From: an uncultured Ruminococcus sp.
GTDB taxonomy: Bacteria > Bacillota > Clostridia > Oscillospirales > Ruminococcaceae
Assembly (NCBI GenBank): GCA_934474025.1
Contig: CAKSMF010000012.1
Coordinates: forward strand, 1-25,763
Length of the DNA stretch: 25,763 nt
Direction of reading: 5' to 3'
Position numbers and translations under genes: made by a program. Each line of letters opens with the position of its first letter. Positions within the stretch are counted from its first letter, which is position 1. This document shows, piece by piece, positions 12,947 to 20,912 of the stretch. The notes beneath the pieces are model-generated. The model was not told the origin of the DNA and made no database searches. It saw only the letters and a list, made by a program, of their open reading frames with translations.

Positions 12947-15472
12947 ATGAAAAACCCTCTTACAAAACGTCTTCCCCGTGAATTCATGAAAGATGCCACA
13001 AAATATATAGCAATATTTATTATGATGGTTCTTCTTATTTCTGTTTGCTCGGGAATGAGAGTCGCAAATGAAAGTCTGAAAGTTGCATATTATGATAGTT
13101 TTGAACTTTATAATGTTGAAGATGGTCATATCACATTTGATAAAGCTTTGCCTGATAAGTTAAGGGAAACTTTTGAAAATGATATGGAAATGAAAATCTA
13201 TGATAATATATTCTTTGATGAAGATACTTCTGAAACCGGTGCTACAATCAGAGTATATAAACAAACTGATAAATTAAATAATCCTTGCCTTTTAAGCGGT
13301 GAACTTCCGTCAAAAGACAACGAAATCGCTATAGACAGGGTTTTTGCTCAAAACAATGATATAAAAGTGGGTGACACCATTACTCTTAATGGTAAAGTTC
13401 TTAATATAACAGGTTTTATTGCTCTTCCTAACTATAGTACGCTTTATGAAAATAATACCGATTCTATGTTTGATTCTATAAACTTTTCTGTCGCTGTCAT
13501 GACAGATGATGGATTTGATTCTATTGACAGCAAAAATATAGTTAACAACTATGCATGGGTTTATAATGAAAGCTGTAAAGATGATATTGAAGAAGCCGAC
13601 CGTTCAGAAAAGTTCCTTGATATTCTGGAAGACGAAATATCAGATTATGATGAAAAAATCGTACAGGAACAAGTTGATGAACTGACTAAAAAACTTGAAA
13701 AAGCATCAGAAGAATATGCGTCTTTATATGCATCTTCGGGTGAAAAACCAACTAAAGAAAGTCTTTCTGTTTCACTGAGTGATTTCCTCTTCGGAATTGT
13801 TGAAGATGCTGTTGATGCACAAATGAATGGCAAAGAATACAAAATGCCCGATGATAGTGCTTTTGAAAATGAAATAGATAAAACCGACATTATAACAGTA
13901 GATAATTATATTCCAAAATATCTTAACCAAGCTATAACATTTTCAATTAATGATATAGGCGGTGATGAAGCCGGCACAATGGTAATGTGTTATATGATGA
14001 TTGTAGTAATTGCATTCATTTTTGCCGTTACAATCTCAAATACCATAACCTCTGAAGCCGGAGTTATCGGTACACTTCGTGCATCTGGTTACTCAAAGGG
14101 AGAACTTATCAGACACTATATGATTCTTCCGATTATAGTAACTCTTTTTGCTGCTATTGTCGGAAACATTATAGGATATACAGTTATGAAAGATTTCTGT
14201 GTAAATCTTTATCGTAGTTCCTATTCACTCACTACATATAAAACTGTATGGGATTCATCTGCATTTTTACTTTCAACTGTTGTTCCGATTGTTCTTATGT
14301 TGATAATAAATCTCACAATGCTTACTTCCAAACTTAAACTCAGTCCGCTTAAATTCCTCAGACATGACTTGAAAAAGAACAAAAACAAAAAGGCAATGCG
14401 TCTTAATACAAAAATTCCATTCAAGACAAGATTCAGTTTAAGAATATTCTTTACAAATCTTCCTGGATATATTGTAATGATAATAGGTATTCTTTTTGGT
14501 GCTGTTCTTATAAGTTTCGGTGATATGTTCCCGAGAGTATTGGATTCATACAAAGACATTGTTATAAATGATATGATAAGTGAGTATCAATATGTACTTT
14601 ACGATTATGAACAGGCTGATGAGGTTACAGACAAAGATGCAGAAAAATATGCTTCCTCAAGCTTTGACTATTCTAAAAAGGGATTTGTTACTGATAGCAT
14701 AACAGTTTACGGAATAGAAAAAGACAGTAAATATGTTCCTGCAAATATTCCTGAGGGAAAAGCTCTTATTTCAACTGGTATAAGCGAAAAATTCGGTCTG
14801 AATGTGGGAGATACCATAACACTTGATGAAAAATACAAGAAAGATTCTTCCTATGATATCGAAATAGGCGGAATATATGATTATCAATCATCATTGGCAA
14901 TCTTTATGAATATAGCCGATTATAACAAGACTTTCGGAAAAGAATCGGATTATTTCACAGGTTATTTTTCAAATAAGGAACTCACAGAACTTGACAGTGA
15001 TGACGTTGCAGCAATTATAACAAAATCTGATTATACTAAACTTTCTGACCAGCTTACTGTATCAATGGGCGGAATGATGAATATTTTCAAATGGTTTGGA
15101 GCAATGTTCTTTATTATTGTAGTATATGTTCTTTGTAAACAGGTTATTGAAAGAAACTTCCAGTCAATTTCAATGACAAAGATACTCGGTTTCAAAAACA
15201 GCGAAATAGGTAGTCTTTATATTGTTTCCACCTCAATAGCCGTATTTGTAGGACTTGCTATTTCAGTGCCGTTTATCGACATTGCAATGCGTCAAATTTT
15301 CAAAGGTTATATATACACAATGATGACAGGATACATTCCTTATATCATAAGTCCGATAACCTATATCATAACTATTTCAACGGGAATTATCTGTTACGCA
15401 ATAGTTGCACTTATCCAGATGAGGAAAGTTGCTAAAGTATCAAAAAGTGAAGCTCTCAAAAACGCTGAATAA
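12947..15472 (+). CDS. ABC transporter permease with two FtsX domains
   Basis: This 841-aa membrane protein has one N-terminal helix (about residues 19-36) and a large extracellular segment (about 37-340) with a Lys/Glu-rich helical stretch near 230-265. A first FtsX block of three helices follows (about 345-365, 388-412, 437-458). A second N-like helix (about 500-522), another extracellular domain (to about 705) and a final three-helix FtsX block (about 712-735, 758-780, 798-823) complete it. This is the doubled FtsX layout of long exporter permeases in Firmicutes. GGGGG lies 8-12 nt before the ATG. It is cotranscribed with the ATPase and ended by a strong terminator. The substrate is unknown. 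Confidence 0.9.
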   Translation: MKNPLTKRLPREFMKDATKYIAIFIMMVLLISVCSGMRVANESLKVAYYDSFELYNVEDGHITFDKALPDKLRETFENDMEMKIYDNIFFDEDTSETGATIRVYKQTDKLNNPCLLSGELPSKDNEIAIDRVFAQNNDIKVGDTITLNGKVLNITGFIALPNYSTLYENNTDSMFDSINFSVAVMTDDGFDSIDSKNIVNNYAWVYNESCKDDIEEADRSEKFLDILEDEISDYDEKIVQEQVDELTKKLEKASEEYASLYASSGEKPTKESLSVSLSDFLFGIVEDAVDAQMNGKEYKMPDDSAFENEIDKTDIITVDNYIPKYLNQAITFSINDIGGDEAGTMVMCYMMIVVIAFIFAVTISNTITSEAGVIGTLRASGYSKGELIRHYMILPIIVTLFAAIVGNIIGYTVMKDFCVNLYRSSYSLTTYKTVWDSSAFLLSTVVPIVLMLIINLTMLTSKLKLSPLKFLRHDLKKNKNKKAMRLNTKIPFKTRFSLRIFFTNLPGYIVMIIGILFGAVLISFGDMFPRVLDSYKDIVINDMISEYQYVLYDYEQADEVTDKDAEKYASSSFDYSKKGFVTDSITVYGIEKDSKYVPANIPEGKALISTGISEKFGLNVGDTITLDEKYKKDSSYDIEIGGIYDYQSSLAIFMNIADYNKTFGKESDYFTGYFSNKELTELDSDDVAAIITKSDYTKLSDQLTVSMGGMMNIFKWFGAMFFIIVVYVLCKQVIERNFQSISMTKILGFKNSEIGSLYIVSTSIAVFVGLAISVPFIDIAMRQIFKGYIYTMMTGYIPYIISPITYIITISTGIICYAIVALIQMRKVAKVSKSEALKNAE

Positions 15473-15483
15473 ACAAAACAAAA

Positions 15484-15516
15484 ACGCTGAACATCTTAAA
15501 TGTTCAGCGTTTTTTA
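15484..15516. terminator. strong terminator, probably bidirectional
   Basis: ACGCTGAACAT (15484-15494) and ATGTTCAGCGT (15500-15510) form an 11-bp stem with a 5-nt loop, followed by TTTTT. The A-rich left side would serve the convergent P-type ATPase gene. Confidence 0.88.
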
Positions 15517-15517
15517 T

Positions 15518-17608
15518 TTATTGTGTCATGTAATTATCTTTTAGCAAAGGTGTCATGCTTTTCATGCATATTGCCATTGTAGAACTGTTATGTAGAAGTG
15601 CCGATAATGACGGTGAAATAACTCCGCCAAATCCCAACAAAATCAATGCTGTATTGAAACCAACAATAAAGCGATAATTTGAATTTATTCTGTGCATAAG
15701 CAGTTCACTTAATCTACGCATAACTGCAAGTTCCGTAAGTTCTGTATCTCTGAAAGTGATATCAGCCGTTTCTCTTGCAATATCCGAAGCATCACTCATT
15801 GCTACAGAAACATCAGCCACTGCCAAGGCAGGAGCATCATTTATTCCGTCACCAACCATTATAACGCAATGACCATCTGCTTTAAGCTGTTCAATGTATC
15901 TGTGTTTTTCTTCCGGAAGAACCTGTGCATGATATTCTGTTATACCAAGTCTTTTTGCAATTATTTCAGCTGCACGATTGCTATCACCGGTAAGCATTAC
16001 AATATTTTCTATGCCAATTTTTTTCATCATTTTTATAGCGGTTTCTGCTTCGGTGCGTGGTGGGTCGTTTATGCAAAGAGCACCGGCAAGTTTTCCGCCG
16101 ACAGCAAAATAAATAACTGATGAAGCACCAGAATTTTCATCAATATAATTCTGTTGTTCTTCTGTTATTATAACGCCCTCGTCCTCACAAACAAAATGAC
16201 GACTTCCTATTATTGCACGTTCACCATGAAGTGTTGTTGCAATTCCGTGAGCAACTATATAGTTTACTTCTGCGTGTTCTTCGGAATGTACTATTCCACG
16301 CTGTTCTGCCGCCTTAACAATTGCTCTTGCCATACTATGAGGGAAATGTTCTTCTATACAAGCAGAAGTCTTTAAAACTTCTTCTTCTGAATACTCTCCG
16401 AACGGGATAACTTTTTCAAGTACGGGTTCAGCATTTGTAAGAGTTCCTGTTTTATCGAAAACAATAGTATCTGCTCTTGCAAAAGCTTCAAGATACTTAC
16501 CGCCTTTTACAGTAATATTTCTGTCGGCGGATTCACGTATTGCGGAAATTACCGAAATAGGAGTAGAAAGCTTTATTGCACAGGAATAGTCCACCATAAG
16601 CAAAGATACTGCTTTTGTAACATTTCCTGTAAATAAAAGAGTAAGACCAAATCCCAAAAAACTAAATGGAACTATCCTGTCAGCAATTCTTTCCGCACGG
16701 CTCTGAATACCTGCTTTAAGACTTTCAGAATTGTCAATAAGTTCAATTATTTTTTGTATTTTGGTATCACCGTTAACTGCCCTTACTTTTACAACAATTG
16801 AACCTTCTTCAATGACTGTTCCCGCAAAAACTGTGCTGTTCGCAGACTTCATAACGGAAAGAGGTTCGCCGGTCATTGAGGATTCATTTACATAAGCCTC
16901 ACCATCAGTCACCTCTCCGTCAACCGGAATAACACTTCCTGTACGAATGCGGATTCTGTCACCTGTTTTCAGTTCGCTCATTGGAATAAGAACATCTTCA
17001 TTTTCATTGACGAGCCATACTTTATCGGCTTTTATTGCAAGACTTGATGTAAGTACAGCTTTAGTACGTGCATGAGTATATTCTTCTAAGAGTGAAGATA
17101 TTGAAAGGAGAAGCATTATTGTTCTTGCTGTACTGTAATTTTTCTGAATAATGCAAGCTGTAATTGATGTTGCATCAAGAACTTCAACAGTAAGCTTACC
17201 CTTAGACAAATCAGACAAGCCTTTCATAATATACTTTACGCTTTTACCTATAACGAAAAACGGACGCAACGGAGCTGGAATTATAACTTTTTTTACAAAA
17301 TGATTGACTCCGATTTTTATAAGTCCTTTTTTGAAATTGTCATCAATTTCCCTTGTGGCATTATCTTCAGGAATCGGAGTCAGACTACGGAAATTAAGAA
17401 GATTGATAAAATTAATAACATCTTTTCTGTGTCCTTTTTTGTAATAAATCAATAATCCACCATTTGCACAATGAGCCTCAGCAGAAATAACAAATTTGTT
17501 ATCCATAGCTACTCTCTTTATGCAGTTTTCCAGTGATTTATCAAAGGCATAGCCACCGAAACGAACTCTTATACGACCTTCTCTGTCTGAAATTATTTTG
17601 TATCGCAT
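15518..17608 (-). CDS. heavy-metal P1B-type ATPase
   Basis: The 696-aa pump has a degenerate HMA-like N-terminal region (about 1-75) without a CxxC pair, the actuator motif TGEP (246-249), the phosphorylation site DKTGTLT (385-391), HFPHS (421-425, the HP-locus equivalent) and the hinge GDGINDAPAL. The transmembrane metal-site motif is YSCAIKLSTP (341-350) rather than the usual CPC or SPC, so the metal is uncertain. CtpC-like or other divergent subgroups are possible. It would export a transition metal across the membrane. Its start codon lies inside the last codons of the DUF6110-like gene, a 16-nt overlap that suggests translational coupling. The operon promoter is at about 17,950. Confidence 0.92.
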   Translation of the reverse strand: MRYKIISDREGRIRVRFGGYAFDKSLENCIKRVAMDNKFVISAEAHCANGGLLIYYKKGHRKDVINFINLLNFRSLTPIPEDNATREIDDNFKKGLIKIGVNHFVKKVIIPAPLRPFFVIGKSVKYIMKGLSDLSKGKLTVEVLDATSITACIIQKNYSTARTIMLLLSISSLLEEYTHARTKAVLTSSLAIKADKVWLVNENEDVLIPMSELKTGDRIRIRTGSVIPVDGEVTDGEAYVNESSMTGEPLSVMKSANSTVFAGTVIEEGSIVVKVRAVNGDTKIQKIIELIDNSESLKAGIQSRAERIADRIVPFSFLGFGLTLLFTGNVTKAVSLLMVDYSCAIKLSTPISVISAIRESADRNITVKGGKYLEAFARADTIVFDKTGTLTNAEPVLEKVIPFGEYSEEEVLKTSACIEEHFPHSMARAIVKAAEQRGIVHSEEHAEVNYIVAHGIATTLHGERAIIGSRHFVCEDEGVIITEEQQNYIDENSGASSVIYFAVGGKLAGALCINDPPRTEAETAIKMMKKIGIENIVMLTGDSNRAAEIIAKRLGITEYHAQVLPEEKHRYIEQLKADGHCVIMVGDGINDAPALAVADVSVAMSDASDIARETADITFRDTELTELAVMRRLSELLMHRINSNYRFIVGFNTALILLGFGGVISPSLSALLHNSSTMAICMKSMTPLLKDNYMTQ

Positions 17609-17850
17609 GTTTCGTCACATTCCTCAGAAATGCCTGCCTGTTCCTTAGCTTCATAGCATAAATCTTCTGCTTCGTCCTTCATGCTCTGGAAAGTTTCCTG
17701 AGCGTCATGAGTAAGTTTCATACCCTTTGCAAGACCTGATACAGCGAGTTCTCTTGTTTTCTTTGCCTTTAAAACTTTTTCGCCGACAATAGCACCGACT
17801 GCACCAGCCAATACGAGACAGAATTTTTCATTTTTAAAGATGTTTTTCAT
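17593..17850 (-). CDS. DUF6110-like small protein coupled to the P-type ATPase
   Basis: This 85-aa protein starts with 'MKNIFKNEKFCLVLAGAVGA' followed by IVGEKVLK, a glycine-rich hydrophobic helix (about 9-25). A basic stretch (KAKKTRELAVSGLAKGMKL), a charged amphipathic helix and a Cys/Glu-rich tail with several cysteines come next. This matches small proteins annotated DUF6110 that accompany P1B ATPases in Firmicutes (recalled, not searched). The tail may bind metal, and the protein may be a pump subunit or chaperone. The frame is open upstream to 17883, but GGAGG lies 7 nt before the ATG at 17850, so that start is chosen. It overlaps the ATPase start by 16 nt. Confidence 0.75.
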   Translation of the reverse strand: MKNIFKNEKFCLVLAGAVGAIVGEKVLKAKKTRELAVSGLAKGMKLTHDAQETFQSMKDEAEDLCYEAKEQAGISEECDETCDTK

Positions 17851-17928
17851 GGAAATATCCTCCTGATAATAATTTTTTTGCAAATCAATCCAATAATTAT
17901 AGAAAAGAAGGAAATCTTTGCTATTTTT

Positions 17929-17976
17929 TGTCTAAGTTGACATAATAATTATAACACATTTGTTCATTGATGTCAA
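17929..17976 (-). promoter_or_regulatory. promoter of the DUF6110/P-type ATPase operon with dyad at the start site
   Basis: On the minus strand TTGACA (17976-17971), a 17-nt spacer and TATAAT (17953-17948) are a perfect promoter. A dyad TGTC-N6-GACA (17929-17942) sits at the predicted transcription start, a plausible place for a metal-responsive repressor. Confidence 0.7.
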
Positions 17977-18048
17977 TAAAAAATTGTTAGATATAAGTAA
18001 TTTAATTTATTTCAGAACATAAATTTATTATTGTCTTGAATTGAAAAA

Positions 18049-18079
18049 CGGGACAGACTTTATTAATAAATCCGTCCCG
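18049..18079 (-). terminator. terminator of the DUF1292 gene
   Basis: CGGGAC at 18049-18054 pairs with GTCCCG at 18074-18079 within a longer imperfect stem. On the minus strand it is followed by TTTTTC. Confidence 0.75.
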
Positions 18080-18097
18080 AATTATGTAGTTCAATAC

Positions 18098-18403
18098 TTA
18101 GTCCAAATATCCGGCATCTTCATAAGCGTCCTCAATATCTTCCATAAAATACTGATAAACTTCTTCAAATTCCTGCTCATCATCTATAGATGCAAGAACT
18201 TCCTCACCGTTTTCATATACAACTTTAAGAATTATGAGTTCAAGATTAGCATTAAGAAAATCATCATCTTCAATGGCTGGTAACATAGCAAAATACTGTT
18301 CACCATTCATTTCAAGAGAATCAACAAGTTCAAAACACTTTTTATTACCGTGTTCGTCAATTAGTTCAAAAAGTTCGGGAGTAAATTCGTTCATTCCAGA
18401 CAT
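18098..18403 (-). CDS. DUF1292-family protein
   Basis: This 101-aa acidic protein has the DUF1292 pattern: 'ELFELIDEHGNKKCFELVDS' at the start, 'LEMNGEQYFAMLPAIEDDD' in the middle and a strand 'LIILKVVYENGEEVLASIDD' before a final helix 'EFEEVYQYFMEDIEDAYED'. It is a widespread cytosolic Firmicutes protein of unknown function, often encoded near yrrK/ruvX in other genomes; that context is absent here. The frame is open to 18463, but GGAGG precedes the ATG at 18403, which is chosen. It is monocistronic, with its own promoter and terminator. Confidence 0.88.
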   Translation of the reverse strand: MSGMNEFTPELFELIDEHGNKKCFELVDSLEMNGEQYFAMLPAIEDDDFLNANLELIILKVVYENGEEVLASIDDEQEFEEVYQYFMEDIEDAYEDAGYLD

Positions 18404-18442
18404 AATAAACCTCCAATCCGGCATAAGCCACCTGATATATGT

Positions 18443-18471
18443 ATTATACACTATTTCCGACATAATTGCAA
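18443..18471 (-). promoter_or_regulatory. promoter of the DUF1292 gene
   Basis: On the minus strand TTGCAA (18471-18466), a 17-nt spacer and TATAAT (18448-18443). Confidence 0.7.
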
Positions 18472-18579
18472 GCGGAAAAATCCGTTATTTATTTTTGTAC
18501 AATATGCATTAAAAAATTTTTTCCGATTGTTTATTATGACAAAATAAATCAAAATACAAAAAAATCTTTAAAATTACTG

Positions 18580-18608
18580 TTGACAAATTACAAAAAGTAT
18601 GATATTAT
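18580..18608 (+). promoter_or_regulatory. promoter of the large noncoding RNA candidate
   Basis: TTGACA (18580-18585), a 17-nt spacer and TATTAT (18603-18608) predict a start near 18,615. No coding gene follows on this strand before the terminator at 19,148. Confidence 0.8.
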
Positions 18609-18614
18609 AAATAC

Positions 18615-19185
18615 AACGAAAGGGAAAGATATTCAAGAAGATTTCCCATAGCTGAATTTACTTGGTTTGAGGACTGTCCTCAATGTAAATTATTTATAGC
18701 GGAAAGGAATGTGAGTCCGATGGAATGTATCGAAAGCCATATTAATACGGACTTACTGAGTAATTGAAATTAATATTTTTTAGGAAATATAGGCTTTTAA
18801 GCTTGTTTCGGTGAGTGAGTTTGCATAGGTTGTTTCAATTATAAGGTGAACGTATTACTTAATCTCTTTAAAAAACGGTTAATATCTACTATTTATTTTT
18901 AAGATACAGGATTATCTGAAATTGCGACGTTTAGTCTTTAAGATATATGACCCATTAATTTTATTATAAGGATTGAGTCCAATGGAAAAAGCTTATATCT
19001 TTTAAGTTCACAAAGCGTTTAGGTGAACTTTTATTCCGAGCAGTTCGGGAAATATACATAAAGGTGATACCGATGAAGTGTATTTATTCTGCTTAAAAAC
19101 TAGAAGTTAATTCAGCGTAGTAACGATACAATTTAATAAATAAAAAGCCTTAGCAAATATGTTATAAAAAGCTAAGGTTTTTTTA
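18615..19185 (+). ncRNA. large structured noncoding RNA candidate (about 570 nt, possibly ROOL-like)
   Basis: A consensus promoter and a strong terminator bracket about 570 nt with stop codons in every frame and no credible gene. Helices seen by eye include GGGAAA (18622-18627)/TTTCCC (18642-18647); AATTTAC (18655-18661)/GTAAATT (18685-18691) enclosing TGAGGA (18668-18673)/TCCTCA (18677-18682); GTGAGTCCG (18711-18719)/CGGACTTAC (18748-18756) enclosing ATGG/CCAT; and AAGTTCAC (19004-19011)/GTGAACTT (19023-19030). The element GAGTCCRATGGAA occurs twice (18713-18725 and 18975-18987). Size, isolation and host type would suit the ROOL class (large RNAs first found in rumen bacteria), but I cannot confirm its consensus. 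It does not show RNase P, tmRNA or 6S hallmarks. The noncoding RNA call is firm; the class name is tentative. Confidence 0.7.
19148..19184. terminator. bidirectional terminator between the RNA candidate and rarA
   Basis: CCTTAGC (19148-19154) and GCTAAGG (19171-19177) form a stem followed by TTTTTTT. On the minus strand CTTTTTA follows, serving rarA. Confidence 0.85.
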
Positions 19186-19191
19186 TTTGTA

Positions 19192-20460
19192 TTAAAGTTG
19201 TCCTGTAATCTTTTTTCTATATAGAAGAGCAGACTGTTCCTGTTTGTTATCGCCAAATTCATAATATACATGACCTTTCAGAGCATCAGGAAGATACTGC
19301 TGTTGTACATAATGATTAGGAAAATCATGTGGATAAAGGTAATTTTGACCTCTTACACCTGCTCCAGTGCCGTCAAAATGCATATTCTGTAAATGACGTG
19401 GAAAATCAAGTGAATCACAGTTTTTCAAATCTTCAAGTGCGGAATTTATCGCTTTATATGCACTATTGGATTTCGGAGCGGTTGCAAGCAGAATAACAGC
19501 CTCGGAAATTGGCAGACGTGCTTCCGGAAGTCCAAGCTGTAAAGCAGAATCTACACAAGCTTTTGTTATAGCTATCGCCTGCGGATATGCAAGTCCGACA
19601 TCTTCACAAGCTATACACAGCAAACGCCTGCATAAAGGTAATATATCTCCTGCTTCAATCAATCTTGACGCATAATGCAAAGAAGCATTTTCATCTGAAC
19701 CACGCACCGACTTATGAAAAGCTGAAAGTATATCATAATGTTGGTCTCCGTTACGGTCATAACGCATATTACTTCTCTGAGAGATTACTTTAAGTGAATC
19801 AGAAGTTATAATTATTTTATTATTTTCGGATTCACCACAAATAACTGCAAGTTCAGCAGTATTAATAGCTTTGCGGACATCTCCTCCACAGTTATATGCG
19901 ATAGTATCTAATATTTCATCATTATAAATTATTTCTGTTTTGTTTTCTTCCGACAGTATTTTAAAAGCTCTTTTTATAGCCGGTATAAGCTGTTCAGCAG
20001 TCACAGGCTTGAACTCAAACACAGTACAGCGACTTATTATTGCACTATACACTGAAAAATAAGGATTTTCAGTAGTTGATGCTATCAGAGTTATATCACC
20101 GTTTTCAATGTATTCAAGTAAAGTCTGCTGTTGTTTTTTGTTAAGGTATTGTATTTCGTCAAGATATAACAGAATACCATTTACAGCATCAAAACTACCT
20201 ATATCCGAAATAACTTCCTTTATATCGGCAACAGATGCTGTTGTACCATTCAGTTTATGTAATGACATTCCGCAGTTTTCGGCTATAATTCGTGCCACTG
20301 TTGTTTTACCTACTCCGGAAACTCCATAAAATATCATATTAGGTACATGACCACTGTTTATTATACGCCGGAGAGGTTTTCCCTCTGCTAAAATGTGTTC
20401 CTGTCCCACAACGTCATCAAGAGTTCTGGGACGTATTCTGTCTGCTAATGGTGCTGACAT
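19192..20460 (-). CDS. rarA: replication-associated recombination protein A (RarA/MgsA AAA ATPase)
   Basis: The 422-aa protein is a clamp-loader-like AAA+ ATPase. The N-terminal 'PLADRIRPRTLDDVVGQEHI' is the family signature. Walker A is GVSGVGKT (46-53), Walker B LYLDEIQ (98-104, D101/E102), sensor 1 STTENP (128-133) and the arginine finger probably R144 (IISR). The C-terminal MgsA_C region contains 'ASRLIEAGDILPLCRRLLCI' and 'DFPRHLQNMHFDGTG' and gives the tetramerisation domain. RarA acts at stalled replication forks and single-strand gaps. GGAGG lies before the ATG. It has its own promoter (20,502-20,530) and ends at the terminator shared with the noncoding RNA candidate. Confidence 0.95.
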   Translation of the reverse strand: MSAPLADRIRPRTLDDVVGQEHILAEGKPLRRIINSGHVPNMIFYGVSGVGKTTVARIIAENCGMSLHKLNGTTASVADIKEVISDIGSFDAVNGILLYLDEIQYLNKKQQQTLLEYIENGDITLIASTTENPYFSVYSAIISRCTVFEFKPVTAEQLIPAIKRAFKILSEENKTEIIYNDEILDTIAYNCGGDVRKAINTAELAVICGESENNKIIITSDSLKVISQRSNMRYDRNGDQHYDILSAFHKSVRGSDENASLHYASRLIEAGDILPLCRRLLCIACEDVGLAYPQAIAITKACVDSALQLGLPEARLPISEAVILLATAPKSNSAYKAINSALEDLKNCDSLDFPRHLQNMHFDGTGAGVRGQNYLYPHDFPNHYVQQQYLPDALKGHVYYEFGDNKQEQSALLYRKKITGQL

Positions 20461-20501
20461 ATATTTTTCCTCCCTTAAAATTCATATGTTCTTCACATTA
20501 A

Positions 20502-20530
20502 AATATACCAAAAATATATAGATATGTCAA
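20502..20530 (-). promoter_or_regulatory. promoter of rarA
   Basis: On the minus strand TTGACA (20530-20525), a 17-nt spacer and TATATT (20507-20502). Confidence 0.75.
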
Positions 20531-20533
20531 GCA

Positions 20534-20563
20534 AAAGGACGGATTTAAAAAAATCCGTCCTTT
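20534..20563. terminator. bidirectional terminator after the surface-protein fragment
   Basis: AAAGGACGGATTT (20534-20546) and AAATCCGTCCTTT (20551-20563) form a 13-bp stem. It lies just past the stop codon of the fragment. Confidence 0.85.
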
Positions 20564-20569
20564 GTTTTT

Positions 20570-20899
20570 TTAGCTTTGGAGATTTCCTTTTATAACAAGA
20601 GTACTTATACCAGGTTGAACTGTCCATACACCTGTTTGCATATCCTGTGTGAAGGTTGCTGAAGGTACTGTGACCTGATTAGCAATCGTTACAAATTCGC
20701 CGGTTGTACTGTCATAAGTGTAATTTCTGCCTTCTGTCCATAATACGCCATTGAATGTCGCAGTAAGAGACGTAAGAACCGGACTGAACACATCACGAAA
20801 AACTACATCATCATTAACAGATGATGCTGTATTTCCGAAATTCTGTATTACAAAAGTATAAGTTACTGCTCCATTTTCTTCATAATCATATTGATGTGG
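20570..20899 (-). pseudogene. C-terminal fragment of a secreted repeat/surface protein
   Basis: The open frame runs from 20899 to the stop at 20570 (109 codons) but has no start codon with a ribosome-binding site. Its beginning reads PHQYDYEENGAVTYTFVIQN, then a DUF11-like 'FGNTASSVNDDVVFRDVFSP' and 'LTSLTATFNGVLWTEGRNYT', typical of the C-terminal beta-sandwich repeats of adhesin-like surface proteins. In DUF11-type proteins this pattern normally sits at the end of a much larger protein. A stop codon (TAA, 20902-20900) lies immediately upstream, next to the 3' end of a serine recombinase gene. I infer that insertion of the element on the right separated this tail from the rest of the gene. 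A GTG within it (20791) could start a 73-codon frame but has no ribosome-binding site. Confidence 0.75.
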
Positions 20900-20912
20900 T
20901 TAGTAATATTTA
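20880..20912. other. probable attachment-site junction of the second element
   Basis: Homology of the surface-protein frame stops at about 20,899, and the recombinase stop codon is at 20,910-20,912. The crossover therefore lies in or next to this short AT-rich stretch. Large serine integrases use a 2-bp core, which cannot be identified without the other junction. Confidence 0.5.

Noticed and set aside
18720..19090. Very short frames with AAGG-like sequences inside the large RNA candidate, as real genes
   Set aside because: They are 7 to 15 codons long, lie inside predicted helices and share no coding features; better explained by the repeated RNA element.
18615..19185. RNase P RNA, tmRNA or 6S RNA
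   Set aside because: The GAGGAAAGUCC and ACAGAAA signatures of RNase P and the tag frame and tRNA-like ends of tmRNA were not seen, and the unit is far too long for 6S.
20791..20791. GTG start giving a stand-alone 73-aa protein at 20570-20791
   Set aside because: No ribosome-binding site, and the same repeat-protein sequence continues upstream to 20899, so it is a truncated tail.
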